From Candidatus Roizmanbacteria bacterium CG_4_10_14_0_8_um_filter_33_9 (GTDB lineage Bacteria; Patescibacteriota; Microgenomatia; UBA1406; GWC2-37-13), in contig PFLI01000184.1 of NCBI GenBank assembly GCA_002785065.1, positions 1 through 14,967 on the forward strand: a DNA stretch of 14,967 nt, written 5' to 3'. The translations under genes were made by a program, and so were the position numbers. This document shows positions 1 to 6,326 of the stretch, piece by piece (the stretch's first letter is position 1; each line of letters opens with the position of its first letter). The notes beneath the pieces are model-generated. The model was given only the letters and a program-made list of their open reading frames with translations. It was not told where the DNA came from and did not search any database.

Positions 1-246
1 TTCAAATAGTTTTCCATCAGAAATTCGTTTAAATAAAACTTTGTTAGTACCTCCATCAACAGATTTCAGTTCTTTAATAGGAAGAATAGTTGAAAAGGGG
101 ACTGTTTTTTGTAACACTTCCCTCATTTCTTTTGACCATGTTGTTAACTCGTCATAAGAGTTGATGAAATCTTTATAATAAGATAGATTAAATTGTTTTA
201 CTCGGAAGGAAGGAAGTTTATATTTTTTTGCAAAAGCATTTATCAT
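1..246 (-). CDS. rlmN: 23S rRNA (adenine-C2)-methyltransferase RlmN, N-terminal part (C-terminus off the left edge)
   Basis: Reverse-strand translation from the ATG at 246..244 gives 82 open codons to the window edge. The product resembles the RlmN/Cfr N-terminal domain: LPSFRVKQF near residues 11-19 (family form LPxFRxKQ), a YDELTTWSKEMREVL stretch near 31-45, a VPF segment, and SVDGGTNKVLFK near 62-73 (family form SxDGTxKxLF). RlmN is a radical-SAM enzyme that methylates C2 of A2503 in 23S rRNA and A37 of some tRNAs. The CxxxCxxC iron-sulfur motif and catalytic cysteines would lie beyond the edge and cannot be checked. A minus-strand TATAAT at 265..260 lies 13 bases before the ATG, which implies a very short leader. 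The gene diverges from the phosphatase-like gene at 276. The family call is from motif recognition. Confidence 0.85.
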   Translation of the reverse strand, partial: MINAFAKKYKLPSFRVKQFNLSYYKDFINSYDELTTWSKEMREVLQKTVPFSTILPIKELKSVDGGTNKVLFKRISDGKLFE

Positions 247-259
247 AATAATTAGTCAT

Positions 260-269
260 ATTATATAAT
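260..269. promoter_or_regulatory. Symmetric divergent -10 element
   Basis: ATTATATAAT is a perfect 10-base palindrome. It contains TATAAT on the plus strand (264-269), six bases before the ATG at 276, and TATAAT on the minus strand (265..260), 13 bases before the rlmN ATG. One symmetric element could therefore serve both genes. No good -35 box was found on either side. Confidence 0.6.
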
Positions 270-275
270 GCTTAT

Positions 276-797
276 ATGAAATATATTCAGGTCAGAAGAC
301 ATGCACCAAAACATGCTGAAGGACATCTTACTGATGAAGGAAAACAAATGGTAGATAAAGTAAGAAATAAACTTCCGCAATTTACATTAATTATTTCCTC
401 AAATAAACCGCGGGCAATAGAAACAGCAAAATTGCTAACAGGAAAGGAACCAATAATTGACAAACGGGCTGGTACTCCTGCATTTTCGTTGGATATCGAA
501 CAAACACTGCACGTGGAAGGACAAAACCATCCCTTTGGTATAGCAGGTGTAATATTTGATAATCCGGAGTATAGAGTAATGATTAAGAAACAAGGAGAAA
601 AACTGGCAGAATTAATTGCAGAAACACTATTAAAACTACCGGAAAATGGAACTGCCCTTATTATTTCTCATGATGGAGTAATGGTTGCCACAGAAAAAGT
701 ATTAAGAAAAGCTATGTTTGACAAAGCAAGCAAAACCTTTAAACCCTTAGAAGGATTTCAAATAGATGAGAAAGGGGAAATAACAGATCTAGACTGA
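276..797 (+). CDS. Histidine phosphatase (phosphoglycerate mutase/SixA-like) superfamily protein
   Basis: This 173-residue protein begins MKYIQVRRHAPKHAEGHLTDEG, which matches the opening strand and RHG region of histidine phosphatases, but the motif reads RHA rather than RHG. Other expected residues are visible: LTDEG at 18-22, SSNKPRAIETA with Arg46 (phosphate pocket), and a late ISHDGVM with His132, the second catalytic-site histidine. Such enzymes form a phosphohistidine (here probably His9) and remove phosphate from small molecules or proteins. The substrate cannot be told from sequence. The protein has no signal peptide or membrane segment and is probably cytosolic. The ATG is chosen because it starts the first beta strand and lies six bases after TATAAT, suggesting a leaderless transcript. 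It is the first of three plus-strand genes. Confidence 0.75.
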   Translation: MKYIQVRRHAPKHAEGHLTDEGKQMVDKVRNKLPQFTLIISSNKPRAIETAKLLTGKEPIIDKRAGTPAFSLDIEQTLHVEGQNHPFGIAGVIFDNPEYRVMIKKQGEKLAELIAETLLKLPENGTALIISHDGVMVATEKVLRKAMFDKASKTFKPLEGFQIDEKGEITDLD

Positions 798-802
798 TAG
801 AA

Positions 803-833
803 TTGATTATCTTCAAACTCAAAATGATATACT
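803..833 (+). promoter_or_regulatory. Promoter of the pentapeptide-repeat gene
   Basis: TATACT at 828-833 is followed by six bases and the ATG at 840. A possible -35, TTGATT, lies at 803-808 with a long 19-base spacer. No Shine-Dalgarno sequence precedes the ATG, so this looks like a leaderless start. Confidence 0.6.
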
Positions 834-839
834 ACTTTC

Positions 840-1379
840 ATGAATCTTTTATCAGAGAAGAAAACTACTTATTATAAAGAAATGGTATCGGGATTGATTT
901 ATACAAATGTTAAGATTGAGAACAAAGAGTTTGAAAATTGTACTTTTGAAAAATGTAGATTTATAGAGTGTATATTTGAAAACTGCCGGTTTATTGACAG
1001 CAGTTTTATTGAGTGTTCAATAAGCGCAAATAAACCATATAATTCTCAGTTCATCAATATCTCATTTAAAGATTCTAAAATAATGGGACTTGACTGGACA
1101 AAAGCGAAAAGTATTTATTTTCTTTCTTTTGAGCGATGCGATATTAGTTATTCAAATTTTAGTTTTTTAAAACTACCAAACCTACAATTACGTGAATGTA
1201 TTGCAAAGACGGATTTTTCAAATACTATTTTTTCTCACACCAATCTTACGAAAACTGATTTTCGAAAAGCGTTTAATTATGGAATAGATATTAATTTTAA
1301 TAAACTAACAAAAGCAAAATTTTCGCTTCCTGAAGCTACTTCTTTGTTAAAAAGTTTGGATATTATACTTGAGGATTAG
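840..1379 (+). CDS. Pentapeptide-repeat protein (Qnr/McbG-like fold)
   Basis: The 179-residue protein has a five-residue periodicity with large residues at the central position, for example FENCTFEKCRFIECIFENC near residues 31-49, then FIDSSFIECSI, FKDSKI, and later TDFSNTIFSHTNLTKTDF. This is the signature of the right-handed quadrilateral beta helix of pentapeptide-repeat proteins. The end, with an IDINFNKLTKAKFSLPEA segment then LLKSLDIIL, matches the C-terminal cap of many Qnr/McbG-like chromosomal proteins. Some relatives mimic DNA and protect DNA gyrase from toxins or quinolones, but most have no known role and none is claimed here. The repeats are cysteine-rich. Soluble, with no signal peptide. 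The start is supported by TATACT exactly six bases upstream. Confidence 0.85.
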   Translation: MNLLSEKKTTYYKEMVSGLIYTNVKIENKEFENCTFEKCRFIECIFENCRFIDSSFIECSISANKPYNSQFINISFKDSKIMGLDWTKAKSIYFLSFERCDISYSNFSFLKLPNLQLRECIAKTDFSNTIFSHTNLTKTDFRKAFNYGIDINFNKLTKAKFSLPEATSLLKSLDIILED

Positions 1380-1397
1380 TTTTTATTTGATTATAAT
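1369..1397 (+). promoter_or_regulatory. Promoter of the HD-domain gene
   Basis: TTGAGG at 1369-1374, a 17-base spacer, then TATAAT at 1392-1397, six bases, and ATG at 1404. The -35 lies inside the last codons of the previous gene, yet the gene appears to have its own promoter. The geometry predicts a leaderless mRNA. Confidence 0.65.
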
Positions 1398-1403
1398 ATT
1401 TTT

Positions 1404-2000
1404 ATGACATACGACAGACAAAAATATTTAGAGGCGGTAAAAGTTCAACCTGAGCCGAATATATGCAAACATTCACTCGCTCTTGAAGCGTGTATGGGTG
1501 GGATTTTTGATTATTTACAAACTCTTGGTCAAATAGGTCCGAATGAACCTTCAAAAGAAGATTGGTTACTCGGTGGTTTGATACATGACATTGATTTTTC
1601 CGGCGAATTTAAAATAGATCATCCAAAAAAAACAAAAGAAGCATTGGCAAAATACGGTTTGGAAATTGATCAAGTCGTTGATGATATTATCAAATCGCAC
1701 GCTCCTGATCTAACATTGATTAAACCTCAATTGAAAGCCCATTGGGCAATATTCTGTGCAGATAGTTTGACTGGATTAATTATTGCTGTTGCCTTAATCC
1801 TTCCTTCGAAAAAGTTACAAGATGTCAAACTATCTTCTGTTCTCAAACGATTTCTTAAACAGCCAAAATTCGCAGCAGGAACAAGGAGAGATGAGGTTGC
1901 TATGTGTAGCAAACCTGAAGGATTAAACATTCCTCTTGAGAAATTTATTAATATTTGTCTTTCTTCCATGCAAAAAATATCGCAAGATCTTGGGTTTTAA
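1404..2000 (+). CDS. HD-domain metal-dependent phosphohydrolase
   Basis: This 198-residue protein carries the ordered metal-binding residues of the HD superfamily: His23 in the KHSLALE segment, the His61-Asp62 doublet in GLIHDID, His99 in KSHAPD, and Asp120 in FCADSLTG. The spacing fits the short stand-alone HDIG-type hydrolases common in bacteria, which often act on nucleotides or other phosphoesters. The exact substrate cannot be inferred. There are no membrane segments. The start at ATG 1404 is fixed by TATAAT with a six-base gap. The gene ends close to the convergent SHOCT gene, and a hairpin plus T-run (2012-2035) follows its stop. Confidence 0.85.
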   Translation: MTYDRQKYLEAVKVQPEPNICKHSLALEACMGGIFDYLQTLGQIGPNEPSKEDWLLGGLIHDIDFSGEFKIDHPKKTKEALAKYGLEIDQVVDDIIKSHAPDLTLIKPQLKAHWAIFCADSLTGLIIAVALILPSKKLQDVKLSSVLKRFLKQPKFAAGTRRDEVAMCSKPEGLNIPLEKFINICLSSMQKISQDLGF

Positions 2001-2011
2001 TGTTTTTGAAT

Positions 2012-2035
2012 AAGATTTAAGATAAATCTTTTTTT
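2012..2035 (+). terminator. Intrinsic terminator after the HD-domain gene
   Basis: A perfect 8-base inverted repeat, AAGATTTA (2012-2019) and TAAATCTT (2023-2030), has a 3-base loop and runs straight into T residues to 2035. On the plus strand this is a hairpin followed by a U-run. The stem is AT-rich and therefore weak. It overlaps the last codons of the convergent SHOCT gene. No T-run follows it on the minus strand. Confidence 0.5.
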
Positions 2036-2280
2036 AGTTGTTCGTATTCTTTTTTATTGATTTCACCCTCAGCATATCGTCTTTTTATTGTATCCAAATA
2101 CTGGTTTGGTTGTATAACAAGTTCCTTTTCCTCTTTTTCTTCCTCAGGATTATGATGTTTTCGCAGTAAGGTAACAATAAGTCCGATTATCAAAGCCCAG
2201 AAAACAATAGTAAAGATAAGACTAATGAGATCAAAACTCGGTCCAAAAAAAGATCCTCGATATCCATAGTAGTGCATCAT
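2017..2280 (-). CDS. Small membrane protein with C-terminal SHOCT domain
   Basis: This 87-residue protein starts with an aromatic/glycine-rich segment (MMHYYGYRGSFFGPSF). One hydrophobic membrane helix follows at about residues 17-39. A charged linker with an EEEKEEKE run leads to a C-terminal SHOCT domain (about 60-87) with the typical YLDTIKRRYAEGEINKKEYE pattern. SHOCT is a short helical C-terminal domain found on many bacterial membrane proteins; it is thought to mediate oligomerisation or binding, and no enzymatic role is known. The first of two tandem ATGs (2280 and 2277) is annotated, and the choice is uncertain. A TATAAT at 2320..2315 on this strand could be its promoter, with a leader of about 28 bases. 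The gene's 3' end overlaps the convergent terminator hairpin. Confidence 0.8.
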   Translation of the reverse strand: MMHYYGYRGSFFGPSFDLISLIFTIVFWALIIGLIVTLLRKHHNPEEEKEEKELVIQPNQYLDTIKRRYAEGEINKKEYEQLKKDLS

Positions 2281-2368
2281 ATTATTTAAAGTAATAATTT
2301 GTAATTAATAATATATTATATATATCAATTCTGAAAAACTACTGAAAATAATTAAGATTTTTAATTAA

Positions 2369-3316
2369 TTAAAATAGTCCATCTTTTAATTCCTTTAAAG
2401 AAAATTCAACTTCAAATGTTGTTCGATCCCCCACATTTACGTACAAAGATAGTTTATCTGGTGTTTGTTTTTTTATTACTCCACCGCATGAATATACAAC
2501 GCGTCTTAGTTCTGGATGTAACTCTTCAACAAAAGGTAATCCTTTTGTATCTAAAAAATCATCAGGTGTGAGAATTGGCTCAGGTGAGACAATTGCACGA
2601 TATGCATTGTTTTCGCGAATAAGTTTAGCTTTGCCAATAGAATATATATATTTTTCTGTTCCATTAATTTTTTTGAGTGATATACCATGAATAATAAAAA
2701 GCGCTTCAGTTGGCGTTAGCCAGATAGGTGGCATAGTTGTTCCGATACGCCAGGTTGCCCAGGGAATGGTTAAAGGAAAATCAATTTCAGTTAACTTGTT
2801 TGGTATTTGAGATTGAAGGGAAAATACAAGTAATTTGTGATTGTAATCTGGGTGATCGGGTCTAAATAAATAAGTATCAGTATCAATTGGGGTAAGGTTT
2901 TTTCCAGGTCCAAATGTATCTATAATCAGTAATGGGGGTAATTCTTGTTTCCATGTATGTAAAGAATCAATCTTTATAATTGCTGGAAAAGGAATTGGAT
3001 TGCCTTTTTTGTCTCGAAGGACAGCGGTTAGTCCGACAATAAGATTCTCATGAGGTAATTCTAAGGCTCTTGGATCTTCTAAACTTATACCGTCATATAT
3101 TGGTTTCCAAATAACTTTTTCTTGTATTACAGAACCATCCGTTGTTACTTCAAATAGTTTTAAGATACCTATATCTGGTTCTCCCATTTTTCCCGGTTTT
3201 GCAACTTCTCTGCCAATAAGATATAAAGAATTTTCGTTTGCTTTTTGCCATACAGCTAAATTGTAGCGGGCTACACCACTATTGGGAAAAATATCTTTAA
3301 TATGATGAATCTTCAT
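2369..3316 (-). CDS. GH130-family glycoside phosphorylase/hydrolase
   Basis: This 315-residue protein fits the five-bladed beta-propeller GH130 family. The key SLEDPRAL motif, holding the catalytic-acid Asp region, lies near residues 78-85. Later segments match family landmarks: RPDHP, WRIGTTMPPIWL with a following IIHGI (family pattern ending in YHG), and VVYSCGGV near the C-terminus. Most characterised GH130 members are phosphorylases that cleave beta-1,4-mannosyl linkages using phosphate; some are plain hydrolases. Substrate and mode are not assigned here. There is no signal peptide, so it is probably cytosolic. Its ATG follows the TAA of the upstream glycosyltransferase directly (TAAATG), with no Shine-Dalgarno sequence, indicating one transcript and probable translational coupling. 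The stop lies in an AT-only palindrome (2359-2374). Confidence 0.8.
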   Translation of the reverse strand: MKIHHIKDIFPNSGVARYNLAVWQKANENSLYLIGREVAKPGKMGEPDIGILKLFEVTTDGSVIQEKVIWKPIYDGISLEDPRALELPHENLIVGLTAVLRDKKGNPIPFPAIIKIDSLHTWKQELPPLLIIDTFGPGKNLTPIDTDTYLFRPDHPDYNHKLLVFSLQSQIPNKLTEIDFPLTIPWATWRIGTTMPPIWLTPTEALFIIHGISLKKINGTEKYIYSIGKAKLIRENNAYRAIVSPEPILTPDDFLDTKGLPFVEELHPELRRVVYSCGGVIKKQTPDKLSLYVNVGDRTTFEVEFSLKELKDGLF

Positions 3317-5515
3317 TTATTGTAATTTGCTAATAACATAACTTGACATAAGGAATGAAACAAGAGATTCAGCACCTTCATTTAAATTGACACGGTCCGG
3401 ATGCAAACCGTCATAGCATCCACCTGATTTGATATCATAAAGAGATAGATGTAACGTATTTTTTCCTAAAAACCAACTAAAACATTTTTTAGCCAACTTT
3501 TTATATTCTTCATTATGAGAGGTGTTGTATGCTTGTTCGAGGGCAAGGATCATAGATGCTGGATCTTCTGGTTGTTGGTCATACTCACTTCTCATTTTTG
3601 TATTCTTATACCAATGTGAATGTCCAATTGGTCGATATATATTTGATGAAAATGTTTTTCTAATAAGAAAGTCGAGAGTAAGGATTCCTTTATCATAATA
3701 GTTTGAATTTTTAGTAATCGTTCCAGCAATCAATAAACTCTCAGGCAATAATCCATTACTATATTGTAAATGTTTTTCAAACCATTGCCAGGATTTATGA
3801 GAGTTTTGTTTGAGAGAATAGAGTAAAGAGTCAGCGTATTTTTTGATGTAATTTAATAAATTTGTTTGGGATTTTGGGAGAAATGTATATGCAAGTGTAA
3901 ACGATTTAATTGCAAATGCTTGCGCGCGTAAATGAGTAAGTTTTGAACATTTTGGAAGTGCTTTGAGGAACATTCTTTTTGCTTCATTTCTTATTTTTGA
4001 AGACAAGGTATTGTTGCATATGCATTCGCTGAGAGCCCATAATGCCCGTCCTTGTGCGTTTTCCAAATCCTCAATATTGTTTTGTGCAGTTGGAGATTTG
4101 TCTTTAAACCCAATGTAATTTATAAACGAGCCATCTTTATGTTGACACTTATTAATAAATGCTACATAAATTTCAATAAGGTTAACGAGGTCTTTTGTAT
4201 AGGTTTGTTTTAACAGCCAAGAACAGAGGATAAGTGCGCGTGCATTATCGTCCAAAGTATATCCAAAATCTTTGTTCGGTTTAGAAAATGATGCAAATTG
4301 AAACAGTCCAAAATGATCAGTCATATGTATAAGATGATCTATTTTGAGAATTGGAACCATGGTTTCAGAAAGAAGATTGATATAATTTTTTGCCACATTA
4401 CTCCAGAGCATATAACGAGTTTTTTTATATGCCACTTGTGACATTTTCTTCAGATTTTTTTGGTCATCAAGCATGTCAAGAATTGCTCGTGTGATAGCAG
4501 GAGAATCTTTAATTGGAATGAGTTTTCCAATATCAGGAGTGACAATTTCTTTTGCTTGAGCAAATTGGGTACTTATTACCGGTCTTCCTGCGCCGAGTGC
4601 ATAGGATAGCGTACCACTTACTGCCTGATTTGGATTTGTTGATGTTGCGATATAAATATCAGTAGCTTTTAAAAATTCAAATAAATCATTGAGATTCAAG
4701 TACTGATCATAAAATTTAACATATTTTTTTAAGCTTAGCCTTGTAACTAGTCGTGATAATCTTATACGATATTGTTCACCATCGCGTCTTCTAATAACCG
4801 GATGTGTTTCACCCAAAATAAGATACAGAATAGATGGATATTTTTTAACCACATCAGGTAGGGCGTGTATGATATACTCAATTCCTTTACCAGGACCCAA
4901 CAATCCAAATGTACTAAGTATGATGTGATTTCCAAGTTCTAATTTTTCTTTGTATTTTTCTGGAATGGAAAAAGAAGTAGGGTGAATACCGTGGGGGATC
5001 ACTATCACTTTTCCTTTACTTTCCGGATAAATTCGTTCAATAATTTCTTTTGAATTTAAAGTTAGAACAACAACATTACAAGAAAGTTTAATAATTTTTT
5101 CAGTGACGTTTTTCATTTTTAGACTAGGAAAGGGAAGAACTGTGTGTAAAGTGACAAGCATAGGTTTTACGCATCGTTGCATAAAGGTAAGTATTTTTTC
5201 GCCTTCGACACCTCCAAAAATACCATATTCGTGTTGAATTATTATTCCTGATATAGTTACATCTTCATTTATTGTTTTAGCTAACTGGATATATTCTTGT
5301 TTATTATTTTGGTCAATTTCCCATTCGACTTCTGGTGGATATGTATATGTATCAAGCGGCGTGATATTAAATGCTGCAACCTTACAAAGAATCCGACCTT
5401 CAAGAAATTTTACACAATAAGAAACCAAATCCTGGGTAAATGTCGCTATTCCGCATTTACGAGGGGGATAAGTGCTTAAAAAAACAATGGTACGAGTATT
5501 TTTCTTAACTATAAT
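3317..5515 (-). CDS. GT4-family glycosyltransferase fused to a helical C-terminal domain (predicted ATT start)
   Basis: The N-terminal half (about 380 residues) is a GT-B, GT4-type glycosyltransferase. It has LSTFGLLGPGKGIEYI (donor-domain start), LGETHP, and NQAVSGTLSYALGAGRPVIS, a variant of the usual E-x7-E nucleotide-sugar site. The C-terminal 330 residues, from about HLIHMTDHFGLFQFAS through GYTLDDNARAL, look like an alpha/alpha-barrel domain seen fused to such transferases. The first conventional start is a TTG at 5428, but 29 further in-frame codons upstream encode FLSTYPPRKCGIATFTQDL, the conserved family N-terminus. No ATG, GTG or TTG exists in that extension. An ATT at 5515..5513 lies exactly six bases after TATAAT, so it is taken as the start (732 residues). 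It is cotranscribed with the GH130 gene, suggesting paired synthesis and breakdown of a mannose-type glycan. Confidence is high for the family and moderate for the start. Confidence 0.8.
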   Translation of the reverse strand: MIVKKNTRTIVFLSTYPPRKCGIATFTQDLVSYCVKFLEGRILCKVAAFNITPLDTYTYPPEVEWEIDQNNKQEYIQLAKTINEDVTISGIIIQHEYGIFGGVEGEKILTFMQRCVKPMLVTLHTVLPFPSLKMKNVTEKIIKLSCNVVVLTLNSKEIIERIYPESKGKVIVIPHGIHPTSFSIPEKYKEKLELGNHIILSTFGLLGPGKGIEYIIHALPDVVKKYPSILYLILGETHPVIRRRDGEQYRIRLSRLVTRLSLKKYVKFYDQYLNLNDLFEFLKATDIYIATSTNPNQAVSGTLSYALGAGRPVISTQFAQAKEIVTPDIGKLIPIKDSPAITRAILDMLDDQKNLKKMSQVAYKKTRYMLWSNVAKNYINLLSETMVPILKIDHLIHMTDHFGLFQFASFSKPNKDFGYTLDDNARALILCSWLLKQTYTKDLVNLIEIYVAFINKCQHKDGSFINYIGFKDKSPTAQNNIEDLENAQGRALWALSECICNNTLSSKIRNEAKRMFLKALPKCSKLTHLRAQAFAIKSFTLAYTFLPKSQTNLLNYIKKYADSLLYSLKQNSHKSWQWFEKHLQYSNGLLPESLLIAGTITKNSNYYDKGILTLDFLIRKTFSSNIYRPIGHSHWYKNTKMRSEYDQQPEDPASMILALEQAYNTSHNEEYKKLAKKCFSWFLGKNTLHLSLYDIKSGGCYDGLHPDRVNLNEGAESLVSFLMSSYVISKLQ

Positions 5516-5521
5516 ACTAAC

Positions 5522-5527
5522 ATTATA
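5522..5527 (-). promoter_or_regulatory. -10 box of the glycosyltransferase operon
   Basis: The minus strand reads TATAAT from 5527 to 5522, then GTTAGT, then ATT at 5515. The six-base gap equals that of five other genes in the window. No clear -35 is present; the spacer overlaps the duplicated tRNA-His 3' segment. Confidence 0.55.
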
Positions 5528-5536
5528 CTCTAATAG

Positions 5537-5605
5537 TTAAAACATGGGGTGACTGACGAGTTTATCCTGTAAATCTGAATCAGATACATTTACAGGAAGT
5601 TGAAC
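5537..5605 (-). pseudogene. Decayed tRNA-His 3'-end copy carrying a hairpin insert
   Basis: Positions 5537-5558 are identical to 5651-5672, which hold the last 14 bases of the tRNA-His transcript (CGTCAGTCACCCCA on the minus strand) plus 8 bases of downstream flank. After AG at 5559-5560 the similarity stops for 37 bases (5561-5597). It resumes as AGTTGAAC (5598-5605), matching the T-arm at 5675-5682. The intervening 37 bases contain a hairpin. This reads as a truncated tRNA-His duplicate split by a small insert. The second 8-base match alone could be chance. The remnant ends next to the promoter of the glycosyltransferase operon. Confidence 0.5.
5566..5596. repeat. Inverted repeat (hairpin) inside the tRNA-His remnant
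   Basis: CCTGTAAAT (5566-5574) pairs perfectly with ATTTACAGG (5588-5596). An inner CTG/CAG pair (5575-5577 with 5581-5583) can extend the stem past a short bulge, leaving an AAT loop. No T-run follows on either strand, so it does not look like an intrinsic terminator. Confidence 0.7.
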
Positions 5606-5620
5606 ACTCTATCTGTTTGT

Positions 5621-5637
5621 TTTACAGTGTAAATCTG
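5621..5637. repeat. Second small palindrome sharing a 10-base motif with the first hairpin
   Basis: TTTACA (5621-5626) and TGTAAA (5628-5633) form a 6-base inverted repeat around one G. TGTAAATCTG at 5628-5637 is identical to 5568-5577 in the hairpin exactly 60 bases upstream, so the two elements are probably related copies. Confidence 0.6.
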
Positions 5638-5650
5638 CAAATATAGCAAA

Positions 5651-5672
5651 TTAAAACATGGGGTGACTGACG
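5651..5672 (-). repeat. 22-base direct repeat, copy in the tRNA-His 3' end
   Basis: Identical to 5537-5558, 114 bases apart. It covers the last 14 bases of tRNA-His and 8 bases beyond. Duplication of a tRNA 3' end resembles attachment-site duplication by integrative elements, but only 92 bases separate the copies and no integrase is present. Confidence 0.8.
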
Positions 5673-5737
5673 GGAGTTGAACCCGCAACATTCGCCTCCA
5701 CAGGGCGACGCTCTAACCAGGTTGAGCTACAGTCACC
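5659..5737 (-). tRNA. tRNA-His (GTG), CCA encoded
   Basis: The minus strand folds into a full cloverleaf. An 8-base acceptor strand GGTGACTG, including the extra G at position -1 typical of tRNA-His, pairs with CAGTCAC plus C73. The D arm is GCTC/GAGC. The anticodon stem TCGCC/GGCGA encloses loop CTGTGGA with anticodon GTG. The T arm is GCGGG/CCCGT with loop TTCAACT. CCA is encoded at 5661..5659. The G-1:C73 pair is the identity element for histidyl-tRNA synthetase. The mature part without CCA is 76 bases. A strong promoter lies directly upstream. Confidence 0.97.
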
Positions 5738-5747
5738 AATGGTATTT

Positions 5748-5775
5748 ATTGTACCACAGAAAAGTCATTATCAAA
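5748..5775 (-). promoter_or_regulatory. Promoter of tRNA-His
   Basis: On the minus strand, TTGATA (5775..5770), a 16-base spacer ending in TGG, then TACAAT (5753..5748). The TGn before the hexamer makes it an extended -10. The tRNA 5' end follows 10 bases later. This is the best -35/-10 pair in the window. Confidence 0.75.
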
Positions 5776-5830
5776 ACGCCATGATTTATACTGATTGTAT
5801 TTTTTAATTCAAGAAGTATACAATTGATAT

Positions 5831-6250
5831 ATGGATATTCCAAATCTTATAGAGAAGAATAAAGTAAAGAATAGAAGGATTCCACTTTTGAATATACTAT
5901 TTATACTTTTACTGATTTCAGGAAGTATTTTAGTTGGTTTTTTTCTTGGTAGGGGACAGAAAAAAGATTTTGGTGATATTTTAGGGGAAGAAAAAAAGAT
6001 GTCACTTCAAGAGAATAAGGATCTTATTCCTTCTCCTGGATTCGTATTGCGGACAATGACGAGTGGGGCAGAGAAGACAATGCAAGAAACGATAAAACGA
6101 TTTACTACTGTAATAACCGATACAGCATCAAAATCTGCTGAAAATATATCTAATGTGCTTTTTGACAGTACGGTTGGTACGGTACTTAAACAAATAAATA
6201 ATTTACCCCAAAAACAACAGGAAGATATTAGGAGAAATATTTGTAAATGA
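5831..6250 (+). CDS. Hypothetical protein with one N-terminal membrane helix
   Basis: This 139-residue protein is not recognised as a known family. A short basic N-terminus (KNKVKNRRIP) precedes one hydrophobic helix at about residues 19-40 (LLNILFILLLISGSILVGFFLG), with no clear signal-peptidase site. That predicts a membrane anchor with most of the protein outside the cytoplasm, by the positive-inside rule. The remainder is polar and mostly helical. It has a serine/threonine-rich middle (about 66-110) and ends with KQQEDIRRNICK, with one cysteine just before the last lysine. It ends in TGA, showing that TGA is a stop codon here. It precedes the metallo-hydrolase gene by 76 bases. Confidence 0.7.
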   Translation: MDIPNLIEKNKVKNRRIPLLNILFILLLISGSILVGFFLGRGQKKDFGDILGEEKKMSLQENKDLIPSPGFVLRTMTSGAEKTMQETIKRFTTVITDTASKSAENISNVLFDSTVGTVLKQINNLPQKQQEDIRRNICK

Positions 6251-6326
6251 CGTAAACTATAAAGTTATTAGAAAACTTTAATCTTGAATTGCAAATTTGT
6301 TAAAGGTTTGATATCTTTATTTCACT

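Noticed and set aside
2359..2374. AT-only palindrome TTTTAATTAATTAAAA at the end of the GH130 gene
   Set aside because: Such palindromes are expected in very AT-rich sequence, and the stem would be too weak to call a terminator.
5426..5428. TTG as the start of the glycosyltransferase
   Set aside because: Using it would remove the conserved FLSTYPPRKCGIATF segment encoded in frame upstream, and no promoter or ribosome-binding site supports it.
5537..5672. A complete integrated mobile element flanked by 22-base attachment-site-like repeats
   Set aside because: Only 92 bases separate the repeats and there is no integrase or cargo. It is at most a remnant.
6260..6280. Inverted repeat TAAAGTT/AACTTTA after the 139-residue gene as a terminator
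   Set aside because: The stem is entirely weak AT-rich pairing apart from one G-C pair, and no T-run follows.
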